DNA of 64,000 nt, taken from Methylotenera_A sp049687015. Lineage in GTDB: Bacteria > Pseudomonadota > Gammaproteobacteria > Burkholderiales > Methylophilaceae. Location of the stretch: assembly GCA_049687015.1 (NCBI GenBank), contig JBAVIP010000037.1:1-64000 (forward strand), written 5' to 3'. Shown here piece after piece: positions 61,822 to 64,000 of this stretch. The first letter of the stretch is position 1; each line of letters starts with the position of its first letter. The notes under the pieces were generated by a model. The model was not told where the DNA came from. It saw nothing but the letters and a program-made list of their open reading frames with translations, and ran no database searches. The position numbers and the translations under genes are program-made.

Positions 61822-62829
61822 CTAAACTGCCTCGGCTTTTTGTTCGCGCCCAAGCAAATCCGTCACCGCCTCGCGCGCAGATTTTCCGTGTGTAAGTGCT
61901 TGATTGACTTCATAAGTAATTGGCATTTCAATACCCATGCTATCTGCGCGGCGCATCACTTCACGCGCCGTGTTTACGCCCTCAGCCACGTGACCTAAGC
62001 CTTTTAGCACGTCTTCTAAAGCCTTACCACTGGCCAATTGCAGGCCAACTTCTCGGTTGCGCGAATATTGCCCCGTACAGGTTAAAATTAAATCACCCGC
62101 GCCTGCCAGGCCCATAAAGGTCTCGGTTTTAGCGCCCAGCGCAACACCAAAACGCGTAATCTCTGCAAGGCCACGCGTAATTAAGGCGGCACGTGCGTTG
62201 TTGCCAAAACCCATGCCGTCAGAAATGCCGGCAGCAATCGCCATCACATTTTTAAGTGCGCCACCGACAGAAACACCAATCACATCGGTGCTGTTATAAA
62301 CTCGTAAGTTGCCGCCATGAATTAAACTGGCAGCCTCAAGCGCAAAATCTGCATCATTTGCGGCCAATGTAACCGCGGTTGGTAGCCCGCGCACCAGCTC
62401 TGCCGCAAAACTAGGGCCTGAAAGCGCGCCCCATTTTTGATCTGGACCAAGTTCTTCAAGCGCCACTTCATATGGCAATTTGGCCGATTGCGGTTCCAGG
62501 CCTTTGTGCGCCCAAATAATGGGCTTAGTTGATTTTAACTTATTAAGCTCTTTTAAAATATTACGAAAACCTGCGGTTGGTACCACTGATAAAATTAAGT
62601 CGGCACCTTGAATTGCCGTGGCTAAATCATCTTCAACCTGAAGGTTATCGTTAAACTGAAAATCACCCAAATACATTGGGTTAGCGCGCGCTTTGCGCAT
62701 GCCGGATACATGCCCCGCGTTACGTGCCCACAGACTAACTTGATGCTGATTGCTGATGTGCATTGCAAGCGCCGTACCCCAGGCGCCTGCGCCCAGGACT
62801 GCTATTTTAGAACCGGCTATTTTACTCAC
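61822..62829 (-). CDS. gpsA: Glycerol-3-phosphate dehydrogenase [NAD(P)+]
   Basis: Makes sn-glycerol 3-phosphate for phospholipids. 335 residues with the Rossmann motif IAVLGAGAWGTALA, SGPSFAAELVRGLPTAV, the catalytic Lys in GGALKNVMAIAAG, and GLAGAGDLILTCTGQYSRN. GTG start directly after the SH3-gene stop. Conserved neighbourhood grxC-secB-SH3-gpsA. Confidence 0.97.
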   Translation of the reverse strand: MSKIAGSKIAVLGAGAWGTALAMHISNQHQVSLWARNAGHVSGMRKARANPMYLGDFQFNDNLQVEDDLATAIQGADLILSVVPTAGFRNILKELNKLKSTKPIIWAHKGLEPQSAKLPYEVALEELGPDQKWGALSGPSFAAELVRGLPTAVTLAANDADFALEAASLIHGGNLRVYNSTDVIGVSVGGALKNVMAIAAGISDGMGFGNNARAALITRGLAEITRFGVALGAKTETFMGLAGAGDLILTCTGQYSRNREVGLQLASGKALEDVLKGLGHVAEGVNTAREVMRRADSMGIEMPITYEVNQALTHGKSAREAVTDLLGREQKAEAV

Positions 62830-63306
62830 TTAATTTGCACCCCAGATGCTGCCAATTTGCACAAAGCCTATAATGCCATCACGATGTTTGACCTTCACCC
62901 AGCCATTTTTAATGCCGGGCGATACCAACTCTAGCATCACATCTTTATCTACTGTGGCAAGCAATGCAGAAGTTGCATCTTCGGCCATTCTGATGTCCGT
63001 TTTTACAATCACCAGCACCATGCGCCTGCTGCTTAGCTGCTTATTTTCTATCCAACTCAAGCTGCCCAATTGATCGCGCACTTTGGTCCAATCGCCCAGG
63101 TTTACAATCACTTCAACCGGATAGCCACCGCTTAGAATATATAGCTTGCTAGCTTCTTTAGAGGGCGCATCATATAAAACCGCCTTAGGTGGCACAACGG
63201 AGCGAAACTCCAATGCCTGGGCAGAAAAAGAAAACACCAGGTTAGCAGACGCGGCTAAACCTAGTGTTAATAATTGCCTAGAGAAATTAATTGGCTTTTG
63301 CTGCAT
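62830..63306 (-). CDS. Exported SH3-domain protein
   Basis: 158 residues with an N-terminal signal peptide (QLLTLGLAASANLVFSFSAQA). Two bacterial SH3-like repeats follow: one around VVPPKAVLYDAPSKEASKLY and WTKVRDQLGSLSWIENKQL, and one with VKTDIRMAEDATSALLATVD and GWVKVKHRDGIIGFVQIG. Probable periplasmic, peptidoglycan-related function. ATG at 63306 overlaps the secB end by 20 bases. Confidence 0.88.
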   Translation of the reverse strand: MQQKPINFSRQLLTLGLAASANLVFSFSAQALEFRSVVPPKAVLYDAPSKEASKLYILSGGYPVEVIVNLGDWTKVRDQLGSLSWIENKQLSSRRMVLVIVKTDIRMAEDATSALLATVDKDVMLELVSPGIKNGWVKVKHRDGIIGFVQIGSIWGAN

Positions 63307-63796
63307 TTTCAGCTTGCTGTTTTTGCTGCATAAACAAGGCTTCAAAATTAATCGGGTTCAGCAATACAGGCGCAAAACCAGCTCGAGTCACCATGTCTGA
63401 AACCGCTTCGCGCGCAAATGGGAACAAAATATTTGGGCAAGTTACAGCAACAATTGGCTCTAAGTTTTCTTCAGGCACGTTGCGAATTGCAAAAATGCCC
63501 GCTTGTGTCACTTCTACCAAAAATGCAGTTTTCTCGCCTATTTTTGCGGTTACAGTGATTTTAAGCGACACTTCAAACACACCTTCATCCAATTTTTGTG
63601 CAGAATTGCCAAGCTCTACATTGACTTGCGGGACAGTGTGATCAGTAAATATCTGTGGCGCATTGGGCACTTCGATAGATGCATCTTTTACATAAAGCTT
63701 CTCGATACCAAAGCCGGGTTGTGCCTGCTGGTTTTCTTGACCTGCTTGTTCTGCCTGTGCAGCTCCGCTTGAAGCGGCGTTATTTTCTTTTGCCAT
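63287..63796 (-). CDS. secB: Protein-export chaperone SecB
   Basis: Tetrameric cytosolic chaperone that keeps pre-proteins unfolded for SecA. 169 residues: FGIEKLYVKDASIEVPNAPQ, VNVELGNSAQKLDEGVFEVS, CPNILFPFAREAVSDMVTRAG and FAPVLLNPINFEALF. The N-terminus is extended by an Ala/Gln-rich stretch. Confidence 0.97.
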   Translation of the reverse strand: MAKENNAASSGAAQAEQAGQENQQAQPGFGIEKLYVKDASIEVPNAPQIFTDHTVPQVNVELGNSAQKLDEGVFEVSLKITVTAKIGEKTAFLVEVTQAGIFAIRNVPEENLEPIVAVTCPNILFPFAREAVSDMVTRAGFAPVLLNPINFEALFMQQKQQAENAAKAN

Positions 63797-63885
63797 GTGA
63801 TTTGTTCCTAAAACTGGTGATGTGGTTGTGATTAAATAAAAACCGATTGTACATTTTAACTATTAATCGGCTTTTGTTCATTAAA

Positions 63886-64000
63886 TTATTTTGCAGATAG
63901 TAATGGAGCTAGCAATGAATCCAGTCCGCCGGCCAAATCCAGCGCGCGCAAGTCATCAAAACCGCCAATATGTTGATCGCCAATATAAATTTGCGGCACG
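63886..64000 (-). CDS. grxC: Glutaredoxin 3, partial (C-terminal 37 residues)
   Basis: The window ends inside this gene. The visible part reads VPQIYIGDQHIGGFDDLRAL and LDLAGGLDSLLAPLLSAK, ending with TAA at 63886-63888. It carries the cis-Pro (VPQ) and the GG-F-DD glutathione-binding region of GrxC. Located upstream of secB in the usual betaproteobacterial order. The CPYC site lies beyond the window. Confidence 0.93.
   Translation of the reverse strand, partial: VPQIYIGDQHIGGFDDLRALDLAGGLDSLLAPLLSAK

Overview
This window looks like the chromosome of a motile Gram-negative betaproteobacterium, most likely a Nitrosomonadales/Methylophilaceae-type methylotroph. That assignment is an inference from gene order and protein character. 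The pointers are a complete flg/fli set in betaproteobacterial order, an fbp-fba-tpiA sugar-phosphate block as expected next to a RuMP-type metabolism, and the core strings leuS-lptE-holA-proA-nadD, bioBFHCD and gpsA-(SH3)-secB-grxC. No rRNA and no IS element were seen.

Region 1 (1-25.6 kb) is a flagellar locus. flgN-flgM-flgA read leftward and flgBCDEFGHIJ-flgKL rightward. After a small acyP/thpR insert, fliRQPONMLKJIHGF read leftward, with fliE divergent. Together they encode rod, hook, L/P rings, hook-filament junction, MS ring, switch, export gate and export ATPase. Filament and cap genes, flhA/flhB and motors are not in the window. Two near-consensus sigma-28 promoters (in front of flgM and flgK) mark the late, FliA-dependent part. 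A 102-bp repeat-like element with 18-bp perfect terminal inverted repeats sits between fliQ and fliP.

Region 2 (25.6-35 kb) holds small envelope-stress genes, a DUF3179 relic, fbp, fba, tpiA, a glutaredoxin relic and tRNA-Arg(CCT). It continues with a group of apparently exported repair enzymes (Bcp-type peroxiredoxin, MsrB, MsrA), a DUF3047 protein and a fatty acid hydroxylase/sterol desaturase family protein.

Region 3 (35-40.7 kb) is a tightly packed five-gene operon: two rSAM/selenodomain-associated transferases, an ArsM-type arsenite methyltransferase, a radical SAM enzyme that does not look like canonical ArsS, and a VTT-membrane-domain/flavoprotein disulfide reductase fusion. It is the best candidate in the window for an unusual pathway, probably organoarsenical (arsenosugar-like) synthesis.

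Region 4 (41-46 kb) is a small island. The 3' half of a tRNA-Leu(TAA) abuts a tyrosine integrase, followed by an unrecognised 353-residue protein, an excisionase-like protein, an HTH replication-type protein and a DUF4143 ATPase. The matching intact tRNA-Leu is absent from the window, so the element looks eroded at its right end. A tRNA-Lys(TTT) follows.

Region 5 (46-64 kb) is core metabolism: adk, a GT39 glycosyltransferase, leuS (with a glycine-rich loop in the editing domain), lptE, holA, proA, nadD, the biotin operon bioB-F-H-C-D, comF, trmL, gpsA, an SH3 protein, secB and the 3' end of grxC.
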